This document shows positions 18,105-27,239 of a stretch of DNA of 64,000 bases, piece by piece. The translations under genes and the position numbers were made by a program. Under the pieces are notes generated by a model that was given only the letters and a program-made list of their open reading frames with translations, searched no databases and was not told the origin of the DNA. This DNA is from Candidatus Kryptoniota bacterium (GTDB lineage Bacteria; Bacteroidota; Ignavibacteria; Kryptoniales; JAKASW01): NCBI GenBank assembly GCA_036567965.1, contig DATCTN010000031.1, positions 186,001 to 250,000 of the forward strand, read 5' to 3'. Each line of letters opens with the position of its first letter. Position 1 is the stretch's first letter.

Positions 18105-18184
18105 TGAGAGTTCCTGATCTCGTGCGGATTTTCGATTTTCGATCGGAAATCATCTGTGCCGCCCGGTTCCCTTGGAGAATGGCT

Positions 18185-20329
18185 ATGAAAACTGTCGCAG
18201 GTTTATTCGTCTTGTTGTTCATGAATGTTGTCCTGGTAAACGCGCAGGGCTACAGACTTGTATGGTCCGACGAGTTTGACAGCACTTCACTCGACCAGAC
18301 AAAATGGTCCTACGAGACCGGCAACAACGGCGGCTGGGGTAACAGCGAATTGGAGGATTACACGAGCCGGAGTCAGAACTGCAGTGTGGGAGGCGGATAC
18401 CTGACGATAGCGGCTCAGCAGGAAAGTTACGGCGGCTACAATTACACATCTGCCAGGATAAAGACCGAGGGCAAGTTCTCCTTCGAGTATGGAAAGATAG
18501 AGGCAAGGATCAAACTTCCCTCAGGAAAAGGAATGTGGCCTGCTTTCTGGATGCTCGGCGATGACATTTCTTCTGTCGGATGGCCGTCGTGCGGTGAAAA
18601 CGATATCATGGAGATGATCGGCGGGAGTGGAACCGGCAGTACGGGAAGTCCGCTCAGCGATGCAACCGTTTACGGTACACTACACTGGAACCAGAACGGC
18701 TCTGCCTCGGCTGGAGGCAAATACTCACTGAGCTCCGGAAAGTTCGGCGACGATTTCCATCTGATCGGAGTCGTCTGGACGTCCCGGCTCATCCAGTTTT
18801 ACGTTGACGGTGCGATTTATTACCAGGTGGACATTTCGCCGACGGCTATGAGCGCGTTCAGAAACAAATTCTTCATTATCCTGAATCTCGCAGTCGGCGG
18901 AAATTGGCCGGGCAACCCCGACAGCACAACTTCATTTCCTCAAACGATGCAGGTGGACTATGTCAGGGTTTATGAAGACACGACCCAGTTGCCTTCAGTC
19001 TCGATCGCTTCTCCGGCGAACAATTCTAGTTTGACGGCATATTCCGACATATCAATATCGGCAAATGCCTCGATCCAGGGCGGAACGATAAGTAGAGTCG
19101 ATTTCTTCCAGGACGCGATGAAGATCGGAGAGACGTACGTGAGCCCGTTCGAGATGAGATGGAAGAACGTATTCCCGGGAAATTACAGGCTGAGCGCCGT
19201 TGCCTACGCAAGCGGAGGTGCATCCGGCGTATCGGATACGGTCCGCGCGATCGTTGGAAGTGGTGCGGCGACTTCACCATATGGTGGCACACCCGCCCGC
19301 ATTCCGGGAACGATCGAAGCGGAGAACTACGATCTCGGCGGAGAGGGAAGCGCGTACCATGATACCGATCCTCAGAACACGGGCGGACTCTATCGCCCGG
19401 ACGACGGAGTAGACATCGAATCGTGTACCGATTCGGGAGACGGTTTTGACGTCGGCTGGACTCAGCCTAGCGAGTGGATTCTCTACACCGTGGACGTGAG
19501 CGACAGTGGCTCATGTCAAATCGCGGCGCGCGTCGCGTCCACCTCCGCCTCCGGCTCAATGCATTTCGAGATCGACGGGGTCGACGTCACCGGCATAATG
19601 AACGTTCCGAATACAGGGGGTTGGCAAATCTGGGCAACCGTTCAATCAAGCACCGTTACACTCGCGTCTGGCATCCACTACCTGAAGTTCTTCGTGAATT
19701 CAGGCCAGTTTAACGTTAATAGATTTTACATCTATCCTCCCGGTGCGTCGCCTTCTTTAAATCTCCTTTACCCGAACGGCGGAGAAGAGTTTTCGCCCGA
19801 CAGCGTCGTCGAGATTTCGTGGCAAAGCCAGTTCGTCGACCAGGTACGAATAGGACTGTCGACAAGCGGGGGCGGGTTCTACTCTCTCGTGCAGAGCGGC
19901 GTCGATGCGGGCTTCGGGGTCTACCGCTGGAAAGTCCCCGCGGGTCCGTCGTCAAGCTGCAAGATTCTCGTGATGGATCAGAACGCAACCTCTGTAATGG
20001 ACACATCGGATTCCGTGTTCTCGATCGGGACCGCTACTTCTGTCAGGCGGGAAACCGGCAATCCGACAGGCTTTTCTCTTGGACAGAACTACCCGAATCC
20101 ATTTAACCCGACGACAGGCATCAACTATCGACTGGCCGAGAGCAGTTTCGTAAAATTAAAAGTCTTCGATCTCCTGGGACGCGAGATAAGAACTCTTGTC
20201 GAGGGTCCCCAGGTCTCCGGGGAGCATGACGTCGTCTTCGATGCAGGAAGTCTCCCGAGCGGAGTTTATTTCTGCCGGCTCGAGGCCGGTGGAATCACTC
20301 GATTGAGAAAAATGGTCCTGGTGAAATGA
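18185..20329 (+). CDS. Secreted GH16 beta-glucanase with Ig-like, CBM6 and T9SS tail
   Basis: A 714-residue surface enzyme. ATG 18185 follows GGAGA by 6 bases and starts a signal peptide ending NAQ. GH16 domain (about 20-265): the active-site motif is GENDIME (Glu138, Asp140, Glu143), with Asn where Ile/Leu is usual. Then an Ig-like domain (about 275-365), a CBM6 (about 371-520; IEAENYD, DGVDIE, GWTQPSEW, GGWQIW), a Kre9/NGGE-type domain (about 525-620; LLYPNGGEEF), and a T9SS type A sorting domain with NYPNPFNP and a C-terminal KMVLVK. It should be exported through T9SS to the cell surface to cut beta-1,3(4)-glucan. Confidence 0.9.
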   Translation: MKTVAGLFVLLFMNVVLVNAQGYRLVWSDEFDSTSLDQTKWSYETGNNGGWGNSELEDYTSRSQNCSVGGGYLTIAAQQESYGGYNYTSARIKTEGKFSFEYGKIEARIKLPSGKGMWPAFWMLGDDISSVGWPSCGENDIMEMIGGSGTGSTGSPLSDATVYGTLHWNQNGSASAGGKYSLSSGKFGDDFHLIGVVWTSRLIQFYVDGAIYYQVDISPTAMSAFRNKFFIILNLAVGGNWPGNPDSTTSFPQTMQVDYVRVYEDTTQLPSVSIASPANNSSLTAYSDISISANASIQGGTISRVDFFQDAMKIGETYVSPFEMRWKNVFPGNYRLSAVAYASGGASGVSDTVRAIVGSGAATSPYGGTPARIPGTIEAENYDLGGEGSAYHDTDPQNTGGLYRPDDGVDIESCTDSGDGFDVGWTQPSEWILYTVDVSDSGSCQIAARVASTSASGSMHFEIDGVDVTGIMNVPNTGGWQIWATVQSSTVTLASGIHYLKFFVNSGQFNVNRFYIYPPGASPSLNLLYPNGGEEFSPDSVVEISWQSQFVDQVRIGLSTSGGGFYSLVQSGVDAGFGVYRWKVPAGPSSSCKILVMDQNATSVMDTSDSVFSIGTATSVRRETGNPTGFSLGQNYPNPFNPTTGINYRLAESSFVKLKVFDLLGREIRTLVEGPQVSGEHDVVFDAGSLPSGVYFCRLEAGGITRLRKMVLVK

Positions 20330-21588
20330 TCGGCATCGAGAAGAGAAGAGCATCTATTCTATCGCATAGCCTGCAGATCTTCACGGGGAGGGGCTTACTG
20401 AAGATCCTGCTGACGTGTTATGTCTCGATCGTACCCATGATTTCTTGGTCACAGACGAAACTTGTCCCGTACCGCGCGGGTGACGCGTGGGGATTTTGTG
20501 ACGCTGATAAGAGTATAGTTGTCCGTCCAAAGTATCAATATGTCGACAAGTTCTTCAACGGCTATGCGCGTGTTCGATCATCAAACCGGTACGGCCTCGT
20601 GAACGAAAAAGGCGAGCTGGTGATCAAAACTGACTACGATGACGTATACGACGTCTCCGACAATCGCGTCGCCGTGGAACAAAACGGCAGGTGGGGATTC
20701 TCGGACCCTTCCGGCAGAATAATTGTGCCACCCGAGTTTGATGAGGTGAACTCCTTCTGCGAAAATCTTGCGGCTGTAAAAAAAGGAGACAACTGGGGAT
20801 TCATTGATACAGCTGGAAAAGTTGTTATCCCGATTATTTATTCGAAAGTCTTCAGTTTCAAATCCGGTCTCGCGGGCGTCTTGAAAGAAAACAAGGCGGG
20901 GTTCATAACCGAAGATGGAAAGGAAGCGGTCGAAATCAAATACGATGATATCCCTCTCAGGTATGACGACATGTTCTCCGATGGTCTTTCGGCAGTTGAA
21001 CTGAACGGATACTGGGGGTTCGTCGATCTAAAAGGCAAGCTGGTCATCCCAAACATTTTCAATTTCGTATTTGCATTCAGCGAGGGGATGGCGGGTTTTA
21101 TTGAGGGTCACAAGTGCGGCTTCATTGACCGGGACGGAAAAGTGGTGGTCAATCCTGTTTATGACAATGTCTTCGAGTTCCATGAAGGGTTCGCCTGCGT
21201 CGGAAGTGGAACGCGTCGCGGATATATAAATCGCCGCGCCAAATTGATAACCGAAATCAAATACAACTGGGCAAATTCGTTCAGTGACGGGAGAGCGAGG
21301 GTCGGATCGGGCGTCAAGTTCGGATTCATCGGCACAACGGGGATCGAAGTAGTCCCTCTGATCTATGACGGCGCGGACGACTTTCACGAAGGACTCGCCG
21401 CGGTCATGAAGGGCGGCCACTGGGGATACGTCGACAGGAACGGAAAGGTCGTCATCCCATTCAGGTACGACAGCGCGACAAAGTTCGAGGAGGGTATTGC
21501 TCTTGTGAAATATAACGGCCAATTCGGTTACATCGGCAAAAACGGTCAGGAATATTGGAACGGTAGTTCCGATGAAAGCGTGAGATGA
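20326..21588 (+). CDS. Secreted WG-repeat protein
   Basis: A 420-residue protein with a signal-like N-terminus (cleavage near SWSQ) and about eleven WG repeats spaced roughly 35 residues, each with a (W/Y/F)GF(I/V)D-type core followed by a KVVIP strand, for example NWGFIDTAGKVVIP and HWGYVDRNGKVVIP. WG repeats form beta structures of poorly known function. Its ATG overlaps the GH16 stop (ATGA), so translation is coupled to the glucanase. That coupling between two glucanase genes suggests a role in glucan binding or enzyme assembly, which is inference only. No T9SS tail. Confidence 0.85.
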   Translation: MIGIEKRRASILSHSLQIFTGRGLLKILLTCYVSIVPMISWSQTKLVPYRAGDAWGFCDADKSIVVRPKYQYVDKFFNGYARVRSSNRYGLVNEKGELVIKTDYDDVYDVSDNRVAVEQNGRWGFSDPSGRIIVPPEFDEVNSFCENLAAVKKGDNWGFIDTAGKVVIPIIYSKVFSFKSGLAGVLKENKAGFITEDGKEAVEIKYDDIPLRYDDMFSDGLSAVELNGYWGFVDLKGKLVIPNIFNFVFAFSEGMAGFIEGHKCGFIDRDGKVVVNPVYDNVFEFHEGFACVGSGTRRGYINRRAKLITEIKYNWANSFSDGRARVGSGVKFGFIGTTGIEVVPLIYDGADDFHEGLAAVMKGGHWGYVDRNGKVVIPFRYDSATKFEEGIALVKYNGQFGYIGKNGQEYWNGSSDESVR

Positions 21589-21697
21589 ACATGGCAGAAC
21601 TCGAGGATATTCCCCGATCGAATACAATTGGTAAATCGCTCTTCAAGATAATTGAAATGATTTGTCCCGGTTTACGGGTCGTAATTACGGAGTCGTT

Positions 21698-23698
21698 ATG
21701 AATTCTTTTTACAAATTCTCTTTGATCTCGGTATTAGTGTTTGCCCCTCTCACGCAAGTGTGTTCACAGGGATTCCTGAATGTCAGCGGACAGAAAATAG
21801 TCGATCAATCCGGAAACGAAATTCATTTTCGCGGAATGGGAATCGGAGGATGGCTGGAGCCGGAAGGCTACATGTTCCTGATGTCGGGTTTCGCAAATTC
21901 TCCGACAGAAATTCATAACGCGATTCAGAACCTCATCGGCGTCGATTCCACGAATGAGTTTTACAACATTTTCCATTCCGATTTCGTTACGGAGTCGGAC
22001 ATCAGTGCGCTACACGATTGGGGGTTCAACCTTGTGAGGTTGCCTTTTCATTACAACATTCTTTCGCCGGTGGATTCCCCGGGGGTTTACATACCCGGAG
22101 GCTTCGCGCTTTTAGACAGCGTCATATCATGGTGCGGGAAGTACGGCATGTACGTCATACTCGACATGCATTGTGCGCCCGGCTCGCAGAACAGCGACAA
22201 CATCGGCGACTATAACTCATCGGTGCCGTCCCTGTGGCAGGATACTTCTAAACAGAGCAGAACGGTAGACATCTGGAAAACAATCGCGGAAAGGTACAGG
22301 AACGAAACTGCAGTTGCCGGTTACGACCTCCTGAACGAGCCGCACTGGGATTTCGGCGCGGGCTCAAACAATGCTCCCCTCAGGAATCTCTACGTGCGAA
22401 TTACGTCTGCAGTACGCGCCGTCGATACAAACCACATCGTATACATTGAAGGGAACACTTACGCGACGGATTTCTCCGGGCTGACGCCCCCGTGGGATAA
22501 TAAGATGGTCTACAGTTTTCACAAATACTGGAACACTAACGACGCCCCATCGATACAGGGATATCTGAATATCAGAAGCACTTACAATGTCCCGTTGTGG
22601 CTCGGCGAATCCGGGGAGAATTCAAATTCATGGTACACAGACTGCATTGCGCTGATGAACCAGTATGACATTGGGTGGTCCTGGTGGACGTTGAAAAAGT
22701 TCAATACAACAACCAGTCCGTTGAACACACCGACAACATCCGACTACCAGCAGCTTCTCAATTACTGGCAGGGGAGCGCGTCGAAGCCTTCCGTTGCGTT
22801 TGCCACTGCCGCACTCCTGAAGATGGCAGACAAACTGAAATTCGAGAACTGCATTTATCTGAAAGACGTCACCGATGCGCTGATGCGCCAGCCGACCGAC
22901 AACGGAACGTCTCCTTTTGCACTCGACACCATCCCGGGGACGATTTATGCGGACAATTACGATCTTGGGAGAATTGGCTACGCGTATAATGATGCTGATT
23001 ACCAGAACAACGGCGGATCCAGCACGACTTGGAACCAGGGAGGAAGCTATCGTAACGATGGAGTCGACATTGAGCCGTGTGCCGACCCGGCTTCGAATGG
23101 TTACGATGTCGGTTGGATCCAGAACGGCGAATGGATGCTTTACACAATCGACGTGAAGAGACAAGGTATATACAACATCGACGTGAGGTATGCTTCTAAT
23201 CAGTCCGGCGGACAATTCATACTGAGACTCGATGGTAACGTGGTGACGACTTCCGTGGTCAATGTTCCCGTCACCGGCGGCTGGCAGACGTGGCAAACGC
23301 TGACGGTCCCCGGGATCACCCTCTATTCGGGATTACATATCTTCAAGATTCAGTTCTTTGCCGGCGGATTCAACCTGAACAATTTTACATTCAACTTCGT
23401 GTCAACTCCGGTCAAATCCCGGAATGACGACGTGTTCACGTTCAAACTGGAACAGAACTATCCCAATCCGTTCAATCCATCGACAGCCATCAACTATCAG
23501 CTGTCGGCGGTCAGCTATGTTACTCTGAAAGTCTTTGACGCGATTGGTAGAGAAGTCAAAACTCTCGTTGCAGGGCGGGAGAATCCCGGGAATCACTCAA
23601 TAACTTTCAACTCAGCCAATTTACCGAGCGGAGTATACTTTTACCGGCTGGCTGCGGATCGTTCCGTCATGACGAAAAGCATGCTTCTCTTGAAATGA
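21698..23698 (+). CDS. Secreted GH5 glucanase with CBM6 and T9SS tail
   Basis: A 666-residue enzyme. ATG 21698 follows GGAG by 5-6 bases and begins the signal peptide (end near VCSQ). GH5 domain to about residue 390: GGWLEPEGY, acid/base Glu214 in LLNEP, nucleophile Glu304 in WLGESGEN. CBM6 (about 411-565) with IYADNYD, DGVDIEPC, GWIQNGEW, GGWQTW. The T9SS domain begins at NYPNPFNPS and ends KSMLLLK. The catalytic domain is paralogous to the periplasmic GH5 at 10106; the added modules make this the surface version. Confidence 0.9.
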   Translation: MNSFYKFSLISVLVFAPLTQVCSQGFLNVSGQKIVDQSGNEIHFRGMGIGGWLEPEGYMFLMSGFANSPTEIHNAIQNLIGVDSTNEFYNIFHSDFVTESDISALHDWGFNLVRLPFHYNILSPVDSPGVYIPGGFALLDSVISWCGKYGMYVILDMHCAPGSQNSDNIGDYNSSVPSLWQDTSKQSRTVDIWKTIAERYRNETAVAGYDLLNEPHWDFGAGSNNAPLRNLYVRITSAVRAVDTNHIVYIEGNTYATDFSGLTPPWDNKMVYSFHKYWNTNDAPSIQGYLNIRSTYNVPLWLGESGENSNSWYTDCIALMNQYDIGWSWWTLKKFNTTTSPLNTPTTSDYQQLLNYWQGSASKPSVAFATAALLKMADKLKFENCIYLKDVTDALMRQPTDNGTSPFALDTIPGTIYADNYDLGRIGYAYNDADYQNNGGSSTTWNQGGSYRNDGVDIEPCADPASNGYDVGWIQNGEWMLYTIDVKRQGIYNIDVRYASNQSGGQFILRLDGNVVTTSVVNVPVTGGWQTWQTLTVPGITLYSGLHIFKIQFFAGGFNLNNFTFNFVSTPVKSRNDDVFTFKLEQNYPNPFNPSTAINYQLSAVSYVTLKVFDAIGREVKTLVAGRENPGNHSITFNSANLPSGVYFYRLAADRSVMTKSMLLLK

Positions 23699-23922
23699 GA
23701 AATCGCCGCAGAATGTCCTGGATCGACTCGTGCGAGAAGGAAATCACTTTTCACCCGGTCTATTTTGCATTCACAGAATAAAAATGCTGATTTCACTATT
23801 AAGAGAGATGTTCTCGTACGACAAATCATAGGGAAGAGTGATTATACTCCATGGTGCTTCGTGTGGTTTGTCGGCATCATTTATGACTTTTTCATCTTTA
23901 TCCAAATGACAGGAACAAGAAG

Positions 23923-26900
23923 ATGACTCGCAGGAATCTGTCCGTGCTGAATTTTCTGATTGCGGTCTTTTGCGGCGTCGCGGGAGCTCAGACTCTTGAT
24001 CAACGGATCGACACGCTGCTGTCAAAGATGACTCTCGACGAAAAGATTCTCCAGTTGCACGCTCAAGGTGGATTCAACACCGCCGACAATTTGAGGCTTG
24101 GCATACCGGGGTTTCAGATGTACGATGGGCCGCACGGCGTCAGGTACGGTAATGCAACAAGTTTTCCCGTCAGCATTGGGATGGCCGCGACGTGGGACGT
24201 GGATATCATCCGGCAGGTCGGCACCGCGATCGGCCAGGAATTCCGCGGGAAGGGATTTCATCAAATGCTAGGACCGTCGATGGATATTTGCCGTGACCCG
24301 CGATACGGCAGGAGTCCGGAGAGCGGCGGCGAGGACTCGTACCTCTGTGCCATGATAACCACGTCGCTCATCAAGGGCGTGCAGAGTACTGGTTGTATCG
24401 CGACTGCGAAACATTACAACGTAAACGGCAAAGAGAATAACCGTACAAACAACAACATTTCCATCAGTCAGAGATTGTTGATGGAAGAGTACGGTCTGAA
24501 CTTTAGAAATGCTGTCCAGGAAGGCGGGGCAATGTGCGTGATGAACGCATACAACCTGATCAATGGTCAGAAATGTGCCGAGAATTACAACCTGCTGACG
24601 AATATCCTGAGGGAACAGTGGGGCTTCCCTTATTACGTCGTTTCGGACTGGGGCTCCATCTGGAATACCGCGGGAGCGATGAATGCCGGGTGCACAATCG
24701 ACATGGGCGATACGCAGTACCAGGATAATCTCCTGAATGCGGTGACATCGGGCGCGGTCAGCACGTCGACGATAGACGAAGCGGTGAGGGACGAACTCAG
24801 GACAAAGATTCTCGCAGGGATGCTGGACTATTACCTCCCTGGCGATGTCAACGATGTGAATAGCACGGCGCATCAACAGCTGTGCCTTCAGGCGGGAAGA
24901 GGGAGCCTCGTCCTGCTGAAGAATCAGGACAACATCCTTCCGCTCGACAAGAATTCTGCCGCGACGATCGCGATAATTGGCCCGAGTGCTGCGGTATGTC
25001 AGACAGACGCTTCGGGGAGCAGCTGGGTGACCCCGTACTATTCCGTCTCTCCTTTGCAGGGAATACAAAACAAGGTCGGGACATCGAATGTCGTGTACTC
25101 GAAAGGTTGCGACATCAACAGCAGCGACACAACCGGCTTTGCCGCGGCAATCGCAGCCGCTCAGGGCGCTGGGTACGTGATCTTCGTGGGCGGACTCGAC
25201 GGAACTCAGGAGGGTGAAGGATTTGATCGCGTGGGAGGATCCATAGATCTCCCAGGCGAGCAGCAGAACCTGATAAACCGACTAGGTGCCGTCAACAAAA
25301 ATCTGATATGCGTGATCGAAAGTGGAGGCGTGTGCGGCGTAGACGCCTGTGTCTCCAGCATGAAAGGATTGATATACGGATTCTATCCAGGACAGGAAGG
25401 TGGGAACGCGATTGCCGATGTAATCTTCGGCGACTTCAACCCGTGCGGCAAACTTCCCGTCACAATGCCAAAATCTGATTCGCAGCTCCCACCTTACACT
25501 CTGAGCTATGACGATGAGTACGGTGCCGGGTACAGGTGGTATGACGAGATGGGGTACACGCCGGAGTTCGCTTTCGGATTCGGCTTGAGCTACACCGATT
25601 TCAGTTACAACAATATCGTTGTCTCTCCGACATCCGTTCCCGCCGGACAAAGCATCAATGTCAGCGTTGATGTGTCCAATTCAGGTTCGCGCGCCGGCGA
25701 TGAGATAGCCGAACTCTATCTTTCACACACGTCTTCGACGGGACTGTGGATGCCGACAAAGCAATTGCGCGGGTTCAAGCACATCTCGCTCAATCCCGGT
25801 GAGACTAAAACGATAACATTTACACTTACGAACGACGATCTCTATTACTATGACACGACTTCGGCGGCCTACAAAGTAGAGCCGGGTTCGTACGTCGTGA
25901 GAGTCGGAGGCTCGTCGGATAATTTGCCGCTTCTCGGCGGTTTCACGATCAGCGGTACGACTCCAGAACCTGATTTTGTCGTGACAAACGTGAAGTGGTT
26001 CCCGCGATTCCCGATTGCTGGCGACAAGATTGTGTTCCTTGCGGCCGTCAAAAATCAAGGGACCGGGGCAAGCCAGGTTGATAAGGAGGTGAAGGTCGAT
26101 TTCTATGTCGACGGCAACAAAGTGAGCCAGTCCATGCATTTTAATAGATCGATACCTGCGGGTGGGATGGCGTTGCTCTGCGCGGATACTGGCGTCGCGG
26201 GCAATTCGTGGATCGCAACCGAAGTCGGCACTCATTCAGTTAGCGCCATTGTGAATCCTGATAATTCCCTCCAGGAACTCATTAGCGATAACGACGAGAG
26301 CTCGGACACGTTCACCGTTATTTCAAAACCGCCGGTGAACGTGGCGTTAAACAAAACCGCAACAGCCTCATCCGTCGAATCATCGTCGTATCCGCCGTCA
26401 TATGCAGTCGATGGAAATTCAGGAACGCGCTGGTCTTCGCAATTCTCTGATCCGCAGTGGCTCAAAGTCGATCTTGGAGTAGTCTACGACATCGACCAGG
26501 TTTCGATAATGTGGGAAGCGGCCTATGCGAAAGAGTTCGAGATCCTCGTTTCTACAGATGGGACAAGTTGGCAGGTTGCACAACATGTTACGGACGGGAC
26601 AGGCGGACTGGATGTCTTGACTCTGTCGACCCGCGCAAGGTTCGTCGAGATGTATGGCATACAGAGAGCGACGGAGTGGGGCTATTCCATTTACGAATTT
26701 GGGATTTACACCGCGGACACGACAACGGGAATAGAACCGGTACATGCGGTGCCGCATGATTATTTTCTGGATGATAATTTTCCAAACCCGTTTAATCCGG
26801 AAACGGATATTAGCTATTGGCTCAAAGCCAGAAGTTATGTGACCCTGAAAGTGTTTGACGTTTTGGGTCGAGAGGTCGCTTCACTCGTCGATAGGGTGGA

Positions 26901-27018
26901 GAACGCCGGATATTACACGCTGAGATTTGACGCGAGCCGACTGGCAAGTGGAATCTATTTCTACCAGCTGAGGGCGGGAAAATTCATGTCGGTCAAGAAG
27001 ATGCTACTTCTGAAATAG
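23923..27018 (+). CDS. Secreted GH3 beta-glucosidase with FnIII, CARDB, F5/8C and T9SS tail
   Basis: A 1031-residue modular enzyme with signal peptide ending GAQ. The GH3 domains contain MYDGPHGVRYG, the AKHYNVNGKENNR block and nucleophile Asp242 in VVSDWGS; an FnIII-like domain follows (to about 680). Then a CARDB-type domain (about 681-800; VTNVKWFP), an F5/8 type C (CBM32-like) domain (about 805-929; NVALNKTATASS, LKVDLG) and a T9SS sorting domain from NFPNPFNPE to KKMLLLK. Exo-hydrolysis of oligosaccharides at the surface is likely; beta-1,3 or beta-1,4 preference cannot be read. It lies 224 bases after the GH5 gene, so a promoter of its own is possible. Confidence 0.9.
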   Translation: MTRRNLSVLNFLIAVFCGVAGAQTLDQRIDTLLSKMTLDEKILQLHAQGGFNTADNLRLGIPGFQMYDGPHGVRYGNATSFPVSIGMAATWDVDIIRQVGTAIGQEFRGKGFHQMLGPSMDICRDPRYGRSPESGGEDSYLCAMITTSLIKGVQSTGCIATAKHYNVNGKENNRTNNNISISQRLLMEEYGLNFRNAVQEGGAMCVMNAYNLINGQKCAENYNLLTNILREQWGFPYYVVSDWGSIWNTAGAMNAGCTIDMGDTQYQDNLLNAVTSGAVSTSTIDEAVRDELRTKILAGMLDYYLPGDVNDVNSTAHQQLCLQAGRGSLVLLKNQDNILPLDKNSAATIAIIGPSAAVCQTDASGSSWVTPYYSVSPLQGIQNKVGTSNVVYSKGCDINSSDTTGFAAAIAAAQGAGYVIFVGGLDGTQEGEGFDRVGGSIDLPGEQQNLINRLGAVNKNLICVIESGGVCGVDACVSSMKGLIYGFYPGQEGGNAIADVIFGDFNPCGKLPVTMPKSDSQLPPYTLSYDDEYGAGYRWYDEMGYTPEFAFGFGLSYTDFSYNNIVVSPTSVPAGQSINVSVDVSNSGSRAGDEIAELYLSHTSSTGLWMPTKQLRGFKHISLNPGETKTITFTLTNDDLYYYDTTSAAYKVEPGSYVVRVGGSSDNLPLLGGFTISGTTPEPDFVVTNVKWFPRFPIAGDKIVFLAAVKNQGTGASQVDKEVKVDFYVDGNKVSQSMHFNRSIPAGGMALLCADTGVAGNSWIATEVGTHSVSAIVNPDNSLQELISDNDESSDTFTVISKPPVNVALNKTATASSVESSSYPPSYAVDGNSGTRWSSQFSDPQWLKVDLGVVYDIDQVSIMWEAAYAKEFEILVSTDGTSWQVAQHVTDGTGGLDVLTLSTRARFVEMYGIQRATEWGYSIYEFGIYTADTTTGIEPVHAVPHDYFLDDNFPNPFNPETDISYWLKARSYVTLKVFDVLGREVASLVDRVENAGYYTLRFDASRLASGIYFYQLRAGKFMSVKKMLLLK

Positions 27019-27134
27019 CGTTTACGGAAACGGTAACGTGTTCCGTTTGGGCGTCACCACTAACAGCATTTTCACCCTGTGCGAATCGGTCGATCAGGCG
27101 AGAGATCCGGTATTTGTCGTTTTATTATTGTAAT

Positions 27135-27168
27135 AAACCTTTTCTTATCATACCGATAAAAGGTTTTT
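27135..27168 (+). terminator. Weak terminator-like hairpin after the GH3 gene
   Basis: AAACCTTTT (27135-27143) pairs with AAAAGGTTT (27158-27166) across a 14-base loop and is followed by TT. The stem is AT-rich with only two G-C pairs, so it would be a weak terminator. A separate short inverted repeat ACGGAA/TTCCGT lies at 27024-27046 just after the stop codon. Confidence 0.4.
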
Positions 27169-27239
27169 CGGACTCGACTCGCAGCGACTTAAAACTTGTT
27201 CTTTAACACCAATATGGACGGCATAGTGCGGCATCGTTT

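Noticed and set aside
27024-27046. ACGGAA/TTCCGT inverted repeat as an operator
   Set aside because: Six-base arms right after a stop codon with no promoter elements nearby; too weak to assign a regulator.
11366-27239. Sigma-54 (-24/-12) promoters before the glucanase genes
   Set aside because: Candidates such as TGGATCGACTCGTGC near 23719 and TGGACGGCATAGTGC near 27215 have the GG and GC elements one base too far apart. None is convincing by eye, so no promoter was listed.
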